7,104 nucleotides of DNA, from assembly GCA_025774805.1 (NCBI GenBank), contig JALGZR010000135.1, positions 1 through 7,104 of the forward strand. The letters are read 5' to 3'. This stretch comes from a bacterium (GTDB lineage: Bacteria > ARS69). Made by a program: the position numbers and the translations under genes. Position 1 is the stretch's first letter, and each line of letters starts with the position of its first letter. The notes under the pieces are model-generated. The model had not been told where the DNA came from. It worked only from the letters and a program-made list of their open reading frames with translations, and ran no database searches. This document shows positions 1 through 6,345 of this stretch, piece after piece.

Positions 1-2
1 AA

Positions 3-113
3 TCCGTCCTGGAACCAATGCGTCGTCCAGCAGAATCCATCCTCAACATCCTGTGGTCCGAGAACGACCGGCCACAAGTCGTGAGTGCTGAAACGCGCTT
101 GTTTTGCGTCTAG
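3..113 (+). CDS. possible 3' end of an unidentified gene, cut by the window edge
   Basis: An open frame enters from the window edge and runs 36 codons to a TAG at 111-113. The last residues read about ...RPQVVSAETRLFCV. I do not recognise the family. My hand count of G+C by codon position is roughly 61, 44 and 64 percent, the order expected of coding DNA in a GC-rich genome, but position 3 is much less biased than in the neighbouring genes. It would converge on the operon that ends at 197, with 83 bases between. A chance open frame of this length is quite possible at this GC content, so this is only a tentative call. Confidence 0.22.
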   Translation, partial: SVLEPMRRPAESILNILWSENDRPQVVSAETRLFCV

Positions 114-196
114 ATCCCCGCTCCACCTGGATCCTCCGTCGAGCTCCCCGAGCGCATGTACCGCATCGGGGGCGTTCCGCCGACCCCCGGCGCCGG

Positions 197-1144
197 TCAT
201 GGGGCGGTCCAGACGATCTTCTTGTCCCCGTCCCTCTTAGTGCGGCTGCCGCTCCCGTGCCACTCCGGCATCCCGAACGGAAGGTCGAACCGCGGGATCG
301 CGGGCTCCTGCGCCGCGGTGAACCCCAGGCCGTACGGGGTCGGGTCCGGCTGGCCATCCTCGTCCGGAGTGACCACGCCGCTCAGGGTCGCGAGCGCCGC
401 GTTCCACGAGGCGGAGCGCTGCTGATTGTTGTCGGCCGCGGGATGCGTCACCTTCACGACCGTCACGTTGGCCTTGCCGGGCCAATTGTCCACCGCGATC
501 TCTGCTCCGTTCCCGATCATGACCACGACCTCGACCGGATTCTCGTCGATCAGTCGGTCCAGGAACTCGTTCCGGTACGACAGGATCGGGTTCTCCAGCA
601 GGATGCCCTTGAGCTCGTTGTCGACCTGCCCACGAACGCTGAAGAGCGACGTGTTCAGGAACACGTAGGAGCGCGTGATCCCCAGCTTCGCGAGGAAGCC
701 CTGCATGCGCTGTCCAGAGGAGCCCACGAAGACGCGGTGCCCAACGATCTCGTTGTGCGACGGATCCTGCCCGACGAGAACCACGCGTGCCGTTCCGTCC
801 AACCTCCCCCGGTAGAACACGGGGCCGAAGTCGAGCCGGAACCGGTTCTTCTTCGGGTGGTTGAGGTAGTGATCGAGGGGCGCCCGGTCGAAGAAGTTCT
901 CCCAGTCGTGCGGCGGTCCGGGATCGAAGAGGACCTCTCCCCCGGCCGCCAGCAGGGCCTGCGCCCACCGGAAGTACGGGCTCTCCGCGAGGTCGCGTAC
1001 GGTCTTGATCCCGAACGCGTCGTCCAGGTGCTTTGCGTCGGCGGCCGAGACGCCCTTGAGCGCGTCCGGCGGCGCGGCGAGGATCTCGGCGGCGCCCTTC
1101 CCCCGATACGCCGCCACCACCATCTTGTCGAAGGAACCCGGCAT
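197..1144 (-). CDS. uracil-DNA glycosylase superfamily protein with N-terminal helical HhH-like segment
   Basis: A 315-residue protein of the uracil-DNA glycosylase fold, a superfamily that removes uracil and other damaged bases from DNA to start base-excision repair. Residues 120-131 read ARVVLVGQDPSH, placing the loop-1 motif GQDPSHNE at 125-132. Like family 1 (GQDPYH) it keeps the Asp that positions the catalytic water, but Ser replaces the thymine-excluding Tyr. A family-like strand FLNTSLFS follows at 162-169, and the C-terminal HP of the DNA-intercalating loop is at 234-235 (VTHPAA). Residues about 18-66, with GVSAADAKHL and FGIKTVRDLA, resemble a small helical module related to helix-hairpin-helix domains and may bind nucleic acid. 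The start is supported by AAAGGAG at 1151-1157, six bases ahead of the ATG. It lies 19 bases after the amidohydrolase-S41 gene, so the two probably share a message. No signal peptide is seen; it should be cytoplasmic. Fold assignment is secure; substrate, and even glycosylase activity, are inferred. Confidence 0.85.
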   Translation of the reverse strand: MPGSFDKMVVAAYRGKGAAEILAAPPDALKGVSAADAKHLDDAFGIKTVRDLAESPYFRWAQALLAAGGEVLFDPGPPHDWENFFDRAPLDHYLNHPKKNRFRLDFGPVFYRGRLDGTARVVLVGQDPSHNEIVGHRVFVGSSGQRMQGFLAKLGITRSYVFLNTSLFSVRGQVDNELKGILLENPILSYRNEFLDRLIDENPVEVVVMIGNGAEIAVDNWPGKANVTVVKVTHPAADNNQQRSASWNAALATLSGVVTPDEDGQPDPTPYGLGFTAAQEPAIPRFDLPFGMPEWHGSGSRTKRDGDKKIVWTAP

Positions 1145-1163
1145 CGTTCGCTCCTTTCCGCGA

Positions 1164-4100
1164 CTAGTAGGCCTTCACGCTGGCCACGGGTACGTACGCT
1201 CGCCGCACGGCGACCTCGTTCCCCCCGACGTCGTACCCGCGGAACGCGAGTACGCCCTTTCCGAGGGGGAGATCGCGCACGACCTCGTCCAGGTTGATTC
1301 GGATCTCGTCGCCGGTGGTGTCGTACGAGATCAACGTCCGGTCATCCATCATCACGTCGAGGCGCGCGACGTTGCGCGACCGGACGACCGCGGCCGGCAG
1401 ATAGCCCTCACCTTCGTCGAAGGTCACCTCGATGTCGTACCGCTCCAGCTTGGAGAGGACCTCCCCTGCAAAGCGCATCAAACCTTCGTTCGCTCCGAGA
1501 ACGTCCTTCTCCTTCCTCATCCGGTACACCTCGTCGGGCGCGACGCCGTAGTCCTCCACGAGAACGCCTTCTTTGGGGCCCACGCGCATGGTTCGCCGCA
1601 TGGACACCCGCATGTCGCAGCCGCGGGGCAGTCTCGCATACGGGGACGGCGCCTCCGGATCGTCGACGGAGTCCAAGAGCCAGCGGATCAGCCGGTGAGA
1701 CCAGACGTTCGCGCCACCGGCGCCCGTGGTGTCGTGGATGCCGATGATGCGCCCGATGTTGTGGTCGGCGAATCCGGCGGCGAAGATGTCCGTGGCGCTG
1801 TAGCACAGCGCGTCGGTGATCAGCACCACGGGGCCGTCCCAGGACCTCTCCGCCTCCTCCAGATCGCCCGGCGGGGTGATGGGATAGGCGAGCGAGTACG
1901 TCGCGCCTGTCGTGAGCGACTCCCACAGCGAGGGTGTCCAGGGCTTCAGGGTCTCGTGTCCCTTGGACAGCCAGTAGTTCAGCCCGCTGATGATGAACTG
2001 AGCCTTCTGCGGCTGGATCCTTCTCGAGGTCAGGGACTGGAGCAGGCGCTCGGCCGCCACGATGTTGCCGCCCGGGTTGCCGCGGACGTCGATCACCAGG
2101 CCTTCCTCCGGCAGTTCGTTCTGCACGAGCCTGGCGAACTCCTTGACGAACGTGGCGGGCTCGTCTGTTCCGAAGCTGAAGATGCGGACATATCCGTACT
2201 TCTCCTCCGCCCCCTGGAGAGGCGCCGCGCGGAAGTTCGTGGGGAAGACGGTCTCGATTTCCCCCTTCCGGCCCGGGATCGGATCGAGGCACCCCGCCTC
2301 CTCGCGGTCGCGCGTCTTCTGCAGCAGGTCGTAGGCGAACAGAGTCGTCTTCACCCGGTGAATGTCGTAGGTCGCCGCGTCGAGACCGACCGCGAGCCCG
2401 GTCTCGATCATGCGTTCCGGATTCAGGCTGTCGGGGTCGACCCCGCGCTCGAAGGCGAGCCATGGCTGTGTCCACTCCCGGACTTCGCCGCTTCGATCCC
2501 GGTAGGTCAGGGTGACCCACTCCTCGTCGGGGGGCAGTCCCGATGCCAGCGGGCGAATCGTCAGCGCGTCGAGCCCCCGGGCGTGCCGGGCCGCTTCGTT
2601 GCAGCCTCCCTGCCTTTCTCCGTTCAGGGCGATGGCCCGCTCGATCGGGACGCCGTTCCAGTAGAGCGGCTCGACGCCAGGCACGAAGGTGCCCGCCGCG
2701 GCGCCCGCCCTCGGCCCGGCGCCCGCCACGACCTTGGAGACCACGTACTTCCTAATGTCCTTGTCCCAGAACTCCTCGATCAGGAAGGGAAGCCACGCGG
2801 TCAGGTACCGAAACGGTCTCGGCAGGCGGTAGGACGTGTGGAGGTCTTTCAGCGATCCGAACGCGCGCGTGATCTCGTTGTGGAACTCGATCTCCGGCGT
2901 GCGATCCTCCTCCGACTCGTCCTCGAGACGGTGTCTCAGGAGTCGCAGCCGCTGCACCGGATCGACCGCATGCCGGGCGCGCTTGAACGGAAGATGAACG
3001 TAGTTCTGCTCGAGGAGAACGATGGCCTGATCCACGATCCGCTTGCGCTCGTGCGGCGTCAGGCCGCCGGCCCTCTCCAGGGCTGAACGGAGGGAACGGG
3101 TCGTCTTCCGGAGCTCGGGTGCCACCGCCGCCGGATCGTCTCCCAGAAACTTCGCGTCATCGGGCAGCGGGGGGGTCTCGCCGTGGATCGTGAAGAGCCC
3201 GTTGCGCACGCGGGTCGGGATGCTATTGCAGTGGTAGAGCTTCCCGAGAAACTGATCGTCGTCCACGAAGGTGATCGGTTCGAGCCTCATGGGTCCCTCG
3301 ACCCACTCCGTGTACTTGCCCTCCGCGAGGTTGAACTCCTTGACATCGGTCTCGCCGAAGTCGTCGATCATTCGCCAGTACACGCCGCCGGCGTCCAGTG
3401 CGCCTCCGAACAGACCCGCGTTGTAGGCGTTCTCCACCGCCTCCGCCCGGTCCTCGATGTGGAGAAGGGCGTCCCGGAGCTCCTCCGTCGCCGCCTCGAG
3501 GGTCAGTCCTCCCATCCACTGGGGCGGATTGTCCTGCGTGAGATACAGCTGCCGCTTGTCGGCCCCGATGCGGACGTCCTCGAGCTCGCTCGGGGGGAAC
3601 CCGAAACGGTTCATGTAGCTCTTCTGTCCGAATCGAGGGGTACCGTCGATCGTGACGAGCCGGACGTCCGACTCCGTCGCCTTGATCAGGTGCATGTAGG
3701 AGTCCGCGTCCTGACCGTCGATGACGAGAAGATCGGCGAGCTTGTCCGGCGCGATCGTGCCGAGGAGCGAGTCCCACCCGAGGATCTCGGCCCCGTTCCT
3801 CGTGGCCATCGCGACAAGGTCCTCCAGCGTGAAGACCGTCTCTCCGTATTCCTCCTCGTACTCGCGGTTGGCCACCCAGGCCACCTTGAGCTCACCCAGC
3901 AGGTTCTTGCTTCCGGACGGCGCCCAGTCGCATCCGATCCCGATCAAGACCTCCGATTCCTTGGCCGCCTTGATGTCCATCGTCTCGCCGTAGAGCATGT
4001 AGTTGCTGAGCGGCGACCAGACGACCGAGCCTCCATAGCCCTTGATGACTGCGAAGTCCTCCGGCTCGAGCGCGTTGCAGTGGATTCCGCAGAAGGATTC

Positions 4101-4775
4101 GGCCAGCGCCCAACGCTCCGGAACACCAGGGAACTTCAGCCGGTGAAACCAGCCGCGCGCCGTGTCGTCTATGCCCTCGCTGAGGTGCTGCAGGTAGCAC
4201 TTGCACTTCTCGGCTGTCAGCTTCGCGAGGTAGTCAACCTGGTCGTTCGTGTCCGGGTTCGCGACCCGGGCGCCGGCACTCTCGAGATCCGGGTGAAGCG
4301 GTTTCTCGACGTTCCGGACGATGCCCTGGAAGCACTGCTTCATGCCCTCCTTGGAATCGTAGAGCGTGATACCCTGCGAGGTCGTCGTCCCCCCCAGGAG
4401 ACACCGGCACTCCGTGAAGCGCACGAGGGCGGGCATCGCGGCCGCGTCTCGGCCGAGGATCTGCGCGGGTTTGGCGATTCTCCTCTTGTACTCGTCGGAG
4501 CCTCTCCACTGGCCGTTGTTCGTGTACTTCCGCGGCGGGTCGTACCAGAGGGGCATCGCGTTGTAGCAGAGATGATTGTGGAGCTCGACCAGCCCCGGGT
4601 AGATCGTGTCCTTCGTGTCAATCCAGACCGCGCCCCCAAACTCCGGGGGAATCGGATCGGATGCCGCCCGGACGTGCTTGATCCGGTTGCCGTCGACGAA
4701 GACCGCGCCGTCGTCGATGATGCCGTCGGGTCCCATCGTGACGAGTCGCCCCTGGAGCACGTACTTCCCTGGCAT
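1164..4775 (-). CDS. amidohydrolase (deaminase/chlorohydrolase type) fused to an S41-family serine peptidase domain
   Basis: One uninterrupted frame encodes 1203 residues. Residues 1-390 form a complete metal-dependent amidohydrolase of the cytosine-deaminase/TrzN/SAH-deaminase group: small beta-sandwich start (VLQGRLVTMGPDGIIDDG), HxH at 66/68 (ELHNHL), His197 with Glu200 (HLSEG), His232 (GIHCNAL), Asp283 (GCDWAPSGSKNLLGEL), and the closing DKLADLLVID. This is the mononuclear metal set that hydrolyses ring C-N or C-Cl bonds. Residues 390-560 are a linker I cannot assign. Residues 570-1100 are S41-like: a helical lead-in ending DLHTSY (His646), a PDZ-like stretch about 695-770, RGNPGGN at 898-904, and the nucleophile motif CYSATDIFAAGFADH with Ser993. 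His646 matches the position of the His in the Ser-His-Glu set of tricorn-type S41 enzymes rather than the Ser-Lys dyad of CtpA (inference). The last 100 residues look beta-rich. No signal peptide or membrane segment is seen, unusual for S41. AAGGAGGT at 4782-4789 fixes the ATG start. Substrates of both halves are unknown. Confidence 0.88.
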   Translation of the reverse strand: MPGKYVLQGRLVTMGPDGIIDDGAVFVDGNRIKHVRAASDPIPPEFGGAVWIDTKDTIYPGLVELHNHLCYNAMPLWYDPPRKYTNNGQWRGSDEYKRRIAKPAQILGRDAAAMPALVRFTECRCLLGGTTTSQGITLYDSKEGMKQCFQGIVRNVEKPLHPDLESAGARVANPDTNDQVDYLAKLTAEKCKCYLQHLSEGIDDTARGWFHRLKFPGVPERWALAESFCGIHCNALEPEDFAVIKGYGGSVVWSPLSNYMLYGETMDIKAAKESEVLIGIGCDWAPSGSKNLLGELKVAWVANREYEEEYGETVFTLEDLVAMATRNGAEILGWDSLLGTIAPDKLADLLVIDGQDADSYMHLIKATESDVRLVTIDGTPRFGQKSYMNRFGFPPSELEDVRIGADKRQLYLTQDNPPQWMGGLTLEAATEELRDALLHIEDRAEAVENAYNAGLFGGALDAGGVYWRMIDDFGETDVKEFNLAEGKYTEWVEGPMRLEPITFVDDDQFLGKLYHCNSIPTRVRNGLFTIHGETPPLPDDAKFLGDDPAAVAPELRKTTRSLRSALERAGGLTPHERKRIVDQAIVLLEQNYVHLPFKRARHAVDPVQRLRLLRHRLEDESEEDRTPEIEFHNEITRAFGSLKDLHTSYRLPRPFRYLTAWLPFLIEEFWDKDIRKYVVSKVVAGAGPRAGAAAGTFVPGVEPLYWNGVPIERAIALNGERQGGCNEAARHARGLDALTIRPLASGLPPDEEWVTLTYRDRSGEVREWTQPWLAFERGVDPDSLNPERMIETGLAVGLDAATYDIHRVKTTLFAYDLLQKTRDREEAGCLDPIPGRKGEIETVFPTNFRAAPLQGAEEKYGYVRIFSFGTDEPATFVKEFARLVQNELPEEGLVIDVRGNPGGNIVAAERLLQSLTSRRIQPQKAQFIISGLNYWLSKGHETLKPWTPSLWESLTTGATYSLAYPITPPGDLEEAERSWDGPVVLITDALCYSATDIFAAGFADHNIGRIIGIHDTTGAGGANVWSHRLIRWLLDSVDDPEAPSPYARLPRGCDMRVSMRRTMRVGPKEGVLVEDYGVAPDEVYRMRKEKDVLGANEGLMRFAGEVLSKLERYDIEVTFDEGEGYLPAAVVRSRNVARLDVMMDDRTLISYDTTGDEIRINLDEVVRDLPLGKGVLAFRGYDVGGNEVAVRRAYVPVASVKAY

Positions 4776-4781
4776 GGGTAG

Positions 4782-4789
4782 ACCTCCTT
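4782..4789 (-). promoter_or_regulatory. Shine-Dalgarno site of the amidohydrolase-S41 gene
   Basis: The minus strand reads AAGGAGGT, a full match to the 16S rRNA tail, six bases before the ATG at 4775-4773. It settles the start and predicts strong translation. Confidence 0.8.
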
Positions 4790-5083
4790 CGGACGTGGTG
4801 ATGGAGTCACCTCGGAGGCCCGTGCGGGTGGTGCCTCCAGGGGAGGAGGATCTCTCCGACCATGGTAGCCGAACTCCGCGACGAAATGCCGGGCTTGGGA
4901 ACGAAACCCGTCAGCCCCGGACGTGGTCTCTCGTTCTATCGAAGAGGATCCCTGGCTATCAGCTAGCGCGACCGGCTTCCAGCTAGAGGCGCCAGAGGTG
5001 AAGGTGAGGCCGTCAGTTCAACAGCGAACCGAACGTCAGCACGGACGCAACGACACTCCCGCCGAGGACCGTCTCCTGGATTC
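4790..5083. other. non-coding region upstream of the amidohydrolase-UDG operon
   Basis: About 290 bases with no convincing gene on either strand; the open frames here lack ribosome binding sites and recognisable products. The operon promoter should lie here, reading leftward, but I find no good -35/-10 pair. Two copies of CAGCTAG stand exactly 20 bases apart (4960-4966 and 4980-4986), about two helical turns, which could be a regulator-binding direct repeat or chance. The right end passes into the repeat palindrome at the stop of the next gene. Confidence 0.5.
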
Positions 5084-5125
5084 CTCACCAGGCTCGTCGC
5101 GAGGCTGGTGAGAAGTGCAGGCTAG
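5078..5125. repeat. compact palindromic repeat, short relative of the 6095-6277 element
   Basis: Positions 5084-5112 form a nearly perfect hairpin. CTCACCAG (5084-5091) pairs with CTGGTGAG (5105-5112) and CTCG (5093-5096) with CGAG (5100-5103), with one G-G mismatch and a TCG loop. The left flank resembles the left arm of the larger element (shared CTCACCAGGCTCG then CGCGAGG). The right part, GAGGCTGGTGAGA then GCAGGCTAG, matches that element's right arm in 23 of 25 positions. It therefore looks like an element whose central part is missing. The final CTAG overlaps the stop codon of the metallopeptidase gene. With no T-run on either side it is not a standard terminator, although the hairpin lies 9 bases past the stop and could stabilise or end that message. 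Confidence 0.75.
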
Positions 5126-5931
5126 CCGAACCCCTTTTCGTCGAGGTCCTCTTCTCCCCAGCCGAAGTGGTGCGCGATCTCGTGGAGGACGGTGATGCGA
5201 ATCTCGTCCTCGAGCTCTTTGCGGGTCGTCGCCGCCCGCTCGAGGTTGCGCCGGAAGAGGTATATCGTGTTTGGAAGAGTCCCGGAGTCCTGCACGGACT
5301 GCTCGAGGAGGCTCCGTCCGAGAAAGAGACCGAGGATCTGGGGATCGAGCGGGGGGTCGGCGTCCGTGAGCAGCTCCTCCGCGGGGAAGTCCTGGACGAA
5401 GAGCGCGGTCTCGTCGAGAAGCGCTCGGGTCTTCTCGTCGAGCTCACTCACGGCGGCCTGGGCGAGCGAGAGGAACTCCTCCTCATCCATCTCCAAGGGC
5501 TCGGGGTATCCCTCGGGGTCGAGACGTCGTGCCTCCGCGAAGGCCACGAGCGCCGTGGCCTCGTCACCGGCCCGCTCGGCCAACAGGCCGCGGAGCTGGT
5601 GGACCTCCGGGATCCCGGCGTCGAGGGCGAGCGCCCTCTCCATGATCGCGCGGGCCTCTTCGAAGCGGCAGTCGCGGAAGAGAGCCCACGCGAGCGCCGA
5701 GTGAGCGTCGGCCCACCCCGTGGCCGTCTCCGCCGCGTTCTGCAGCTCGGGAATGGCCGCCTGGACTTCATCGAGATCGACGAGGCTCACGCCGAGCAGG
5801 TAGCGCAGCTCCGGGGAGTCGCTCTCCTCGTTGAGGGCTCCGAGGACACGACCGACGGCGGCCTCGGACTGACCCTCTTCGAGCAGAGACCAGATCTCGT
5901 CCCAGATCTCCTCGAGACGTTCGTCGTCCAC
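5122..5931 (-). CDS. TPR-repeat protein with C-terminal zincin-like metallopeptidase domain
   Basis: A 269-residue protein from the chosen GTG. Residues about 5-145 are alternating amphipathic helices with tetratricopeptide spacing (AHSALAWALF, EEARAIMERALALD, ATALVAFAEARRLDP), a protein-protein interaction scaffold. Residues about 155-269 match the small zincin-like family once called DUF1025 (PF06262): LFVQDFPAEEL, ILGLFLGRSLLE, NTIYLFRRNLER, then TVLHEIAHHFGWGEEDLDEKG. The HExxH zinc site is H250, E251, H254, with an acidic residue about eight positions on as likely third ligand. The protein ends just after this motif, as family members do. No signal peptide is seen, so it is probably cytoplasmic; substrates are unknown. 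The frame is open further upstream, to a TTG at 6078, but those residues look non-coding. The GTG at 5931 has GGTGGAG six bases ahead; a GTG at 5943 is the alternative. The TAG stop lies inside a repeat. The gene is monocistronic, divergent from the selenoprotein gene. Confidence 0.82.
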   Translation of the reverse strand: MDDERLEEIWDEIWSLLEEGQSEAAVGRVLGALNEESDSPELRYLLGVSLVDLDEVQAAIPELQNAAETATGWADAHSALAWALFRDCRFEEARAIMERALALDAGIPEVHQLRGLLAERAGDEATALVAFAEARRLDPEGYPEPLEMDEEEFLSLAQAAVSELDEKTRALLDETALFVQDFPAEELLTDADPPLDPQILGLFLGRSLLEQSVQDSGTLPNTIYLFRRNLERAATTRKELEDEIRITVLHEIAHHFGWGEEDLDEKGFG

Positions 5932-5937
5932 GGTCGA

Positions 5938-5944
5938 CTCCACC
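5938..5944 (-). promoter_or_regulatory. Shine-Dalgarno-like site deciding the metallopeptidase start
   Basis: The minus strand reads GGTGGAG six bases before the GTG at 5931-5929. It favours this start over the in-frame GTG at 5943 and the distant TTG at 6078, neither of which has a comparable site nearby. Confidence 0.5.
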
Positions 5945-5996
5945 GACGGGACCCGGCCCGTCTCTCGAAAGAAGAATCCGCCGAGAGGAAAGTTCC

Positions 5997-6025
5997 ATCT
6001 TGCCTTCGGTGCGGGGAAGGGACAA
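5997..6025 (-). promoter_or_regulatory. weak candidate promoter of the metallopeptidase gene
   Basis: On the minus strand TTGTCC (6025-6020) and CAAGAT (6002-5997) are separated by 17 bases, giving four and three matches to the sigma-70 boxes. Transcription would start about 60 bases ahead of the GTG, fitting the shorter start choice. The matches are modest and could be chance. Confidence 0.22.
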
Positions 6026-6063
6026 GGAAAACGGGAGGGACCGATCACGAAGCGGTCCCGCCC

Positions 6064-6080
6064 GCTTGACCCCGTCAAGC
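6064..6080. repeat. perfect 7-bp inverted repeat, possible operator
   Basis: GCTTGAC (6064-6070) and GTCAAGC (6074-6080) are exact inverse copies around CCC. The site lies between the divergent metallopeptidase and selenoprotein genes, just outside the 6095 element. Each strand carries TTGAC, so it also resembles a -35 box on both strands, but I find no matching -10 at proper spacing. It could be an operator or a small hairpin. Confidence 0.4.
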
Positions 6081-6094
6081 CGGAGAGGGAACCT

Positions 6095-6277
6095 CTAGCC
6101 TGCGTTTCTCACCAGGCTCGACGCGAGGTACAAGGATAGGCGTGGCTGGCGAGGAGATGGGGGGCTTTCGCCCGAGGCGGGGCCGTAGCCCCGTCGCAGG
6201 GCGGAAGCCGCGCAGTGACGAAGCCAGGCGCGGCTTTGCCGCTGCCGCAGTAGAGGCTGGTGAGATACGCAGGCTAG
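6095..6277. repeat. 183-bp structured repeat with 25-bp terminal inverted repeats (MITE- or REP-like)
   Basis: The arms at 6095-6119 and 6253-6277 are inverse copies agreeing at 23 of 25 positions, each ending in CTAG at the outer edge. The interior folds further. GGCTTTCGCCC (6163-6173) pairs with GGGCGGAAGCC (6199-6209) over 11 pairs including one G-U. Inside this, CGGGGC (6178-6183) pairs with GCCCCG (6188-6193) round a CGTA loop. GCGGC-TTT-GCCGC (6230-6242) makes a side hairpin, and AAGCCGCGC (6205-6213) can instead pair with GCGCGGCTT (6228-6236). No transposase-like frame is present; the open frame crossing it shows no real protein. A shortened relative lies at 5078-5125. It sits between divergent genes, so a non-autonomous mobile element, a dispersed REP-type repeat or a structured RNA are all possible. 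I cannot assign it to a named family. Confidence 0.78.
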
Positions 6278-6295
6278 ACGGCGAATCGGGCGAAG

Positions 6296-6307
6296 CCGTC
6301 CGGACGG
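6296..6307. repeat. perfect 12-bp palindrome upstream of the selenoprotein gene
   Basis: CCGTCCGGACGG is its own reverse complement and ends 38 bases before the GTG at 6346, a plausible operator position. In DNA this GC-rich a palindrome of this size can also occur by chance. Confidence 0.35.
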
Positions 6308-6334
6308 ATCGAGGTCCAGTCGGGTGCGAACCGG

Positions 6335-6340
6335 GGAGGA
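6335..6340 (+). promoter_or_regulatory. Shine-Dalgarno site deciding the selenoprotein start
   Basis: GGAGGA ends five bases before the GTG at 6346-6348. It selects this start over the in-frame ATG at 6142, which lies inside the repeat element and whose first 68 codons are unlike the family. Confidence 0.7.
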
Positions 6341-6345
6341 ACGAC

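Noticed and set aside
187-196. Palindrome CCGGCGCCGG next to the stop of the UDG-like gene as a terminator
   Set aside because: A ten-base self-complementary run has no room for a loop, and no T-run follows on the minus strand.
104-1297. Long plus-strand open frame of 397 codons over the UDG-like gene
   Set aside because: Arg-rich, low-complexity translation with no motif; it is the antisense shadow of the gene at 197-1144, whose motifs and ribosome site are clear.
1005-3086. 693-codon plus-strand open frame antisense to the S41 half
   Set aside because: Such long antisense frames arise in GC-rich DNA; its translation is rich in Arg/Val/His without recognisable motifs, while the opposite strand encodes conserved catalytic residues.
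3183-4781. 532-codon plus-strand open frame antisense to the amidohydrolase half
   Set aside because: Same reasoning: no ribosome site or family signal, and the minus strand carries the full metal-binding motif set.
5167-6069. 300-codon plus-strand open frame antisense to the TPR-zincin gene
   Set aside because: The translation is a composition-driven mirror of the real gene, without domain signals.
5932-6078. Upstream part of the metallopeptidase frame to a TTG start
   Set aside because: Residues such as FPCPFPAPKARWNFPLGGFFF do not resemble TPR helices or a convincing signal peptide, and a ribosome-site-supported GTG lies at the beginning of the helical region.
6095-6277. Integron attC site or CRISPR-type repeat
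   Set aside because: No attC core (GTTRRRY/RYYYAAC) at the ends, no integrase or cassette nearby, and only one full copy with no regular spacing.
6142-6345. N-terminal extension of the selenoprotein frame starting at the ATG 6142
   Set aside because: This part lies in the structured repeat and spacer, reads as Arg/Gly-rich sequence unlike the family, and the GTG at 6346 has a proper ribosome site.
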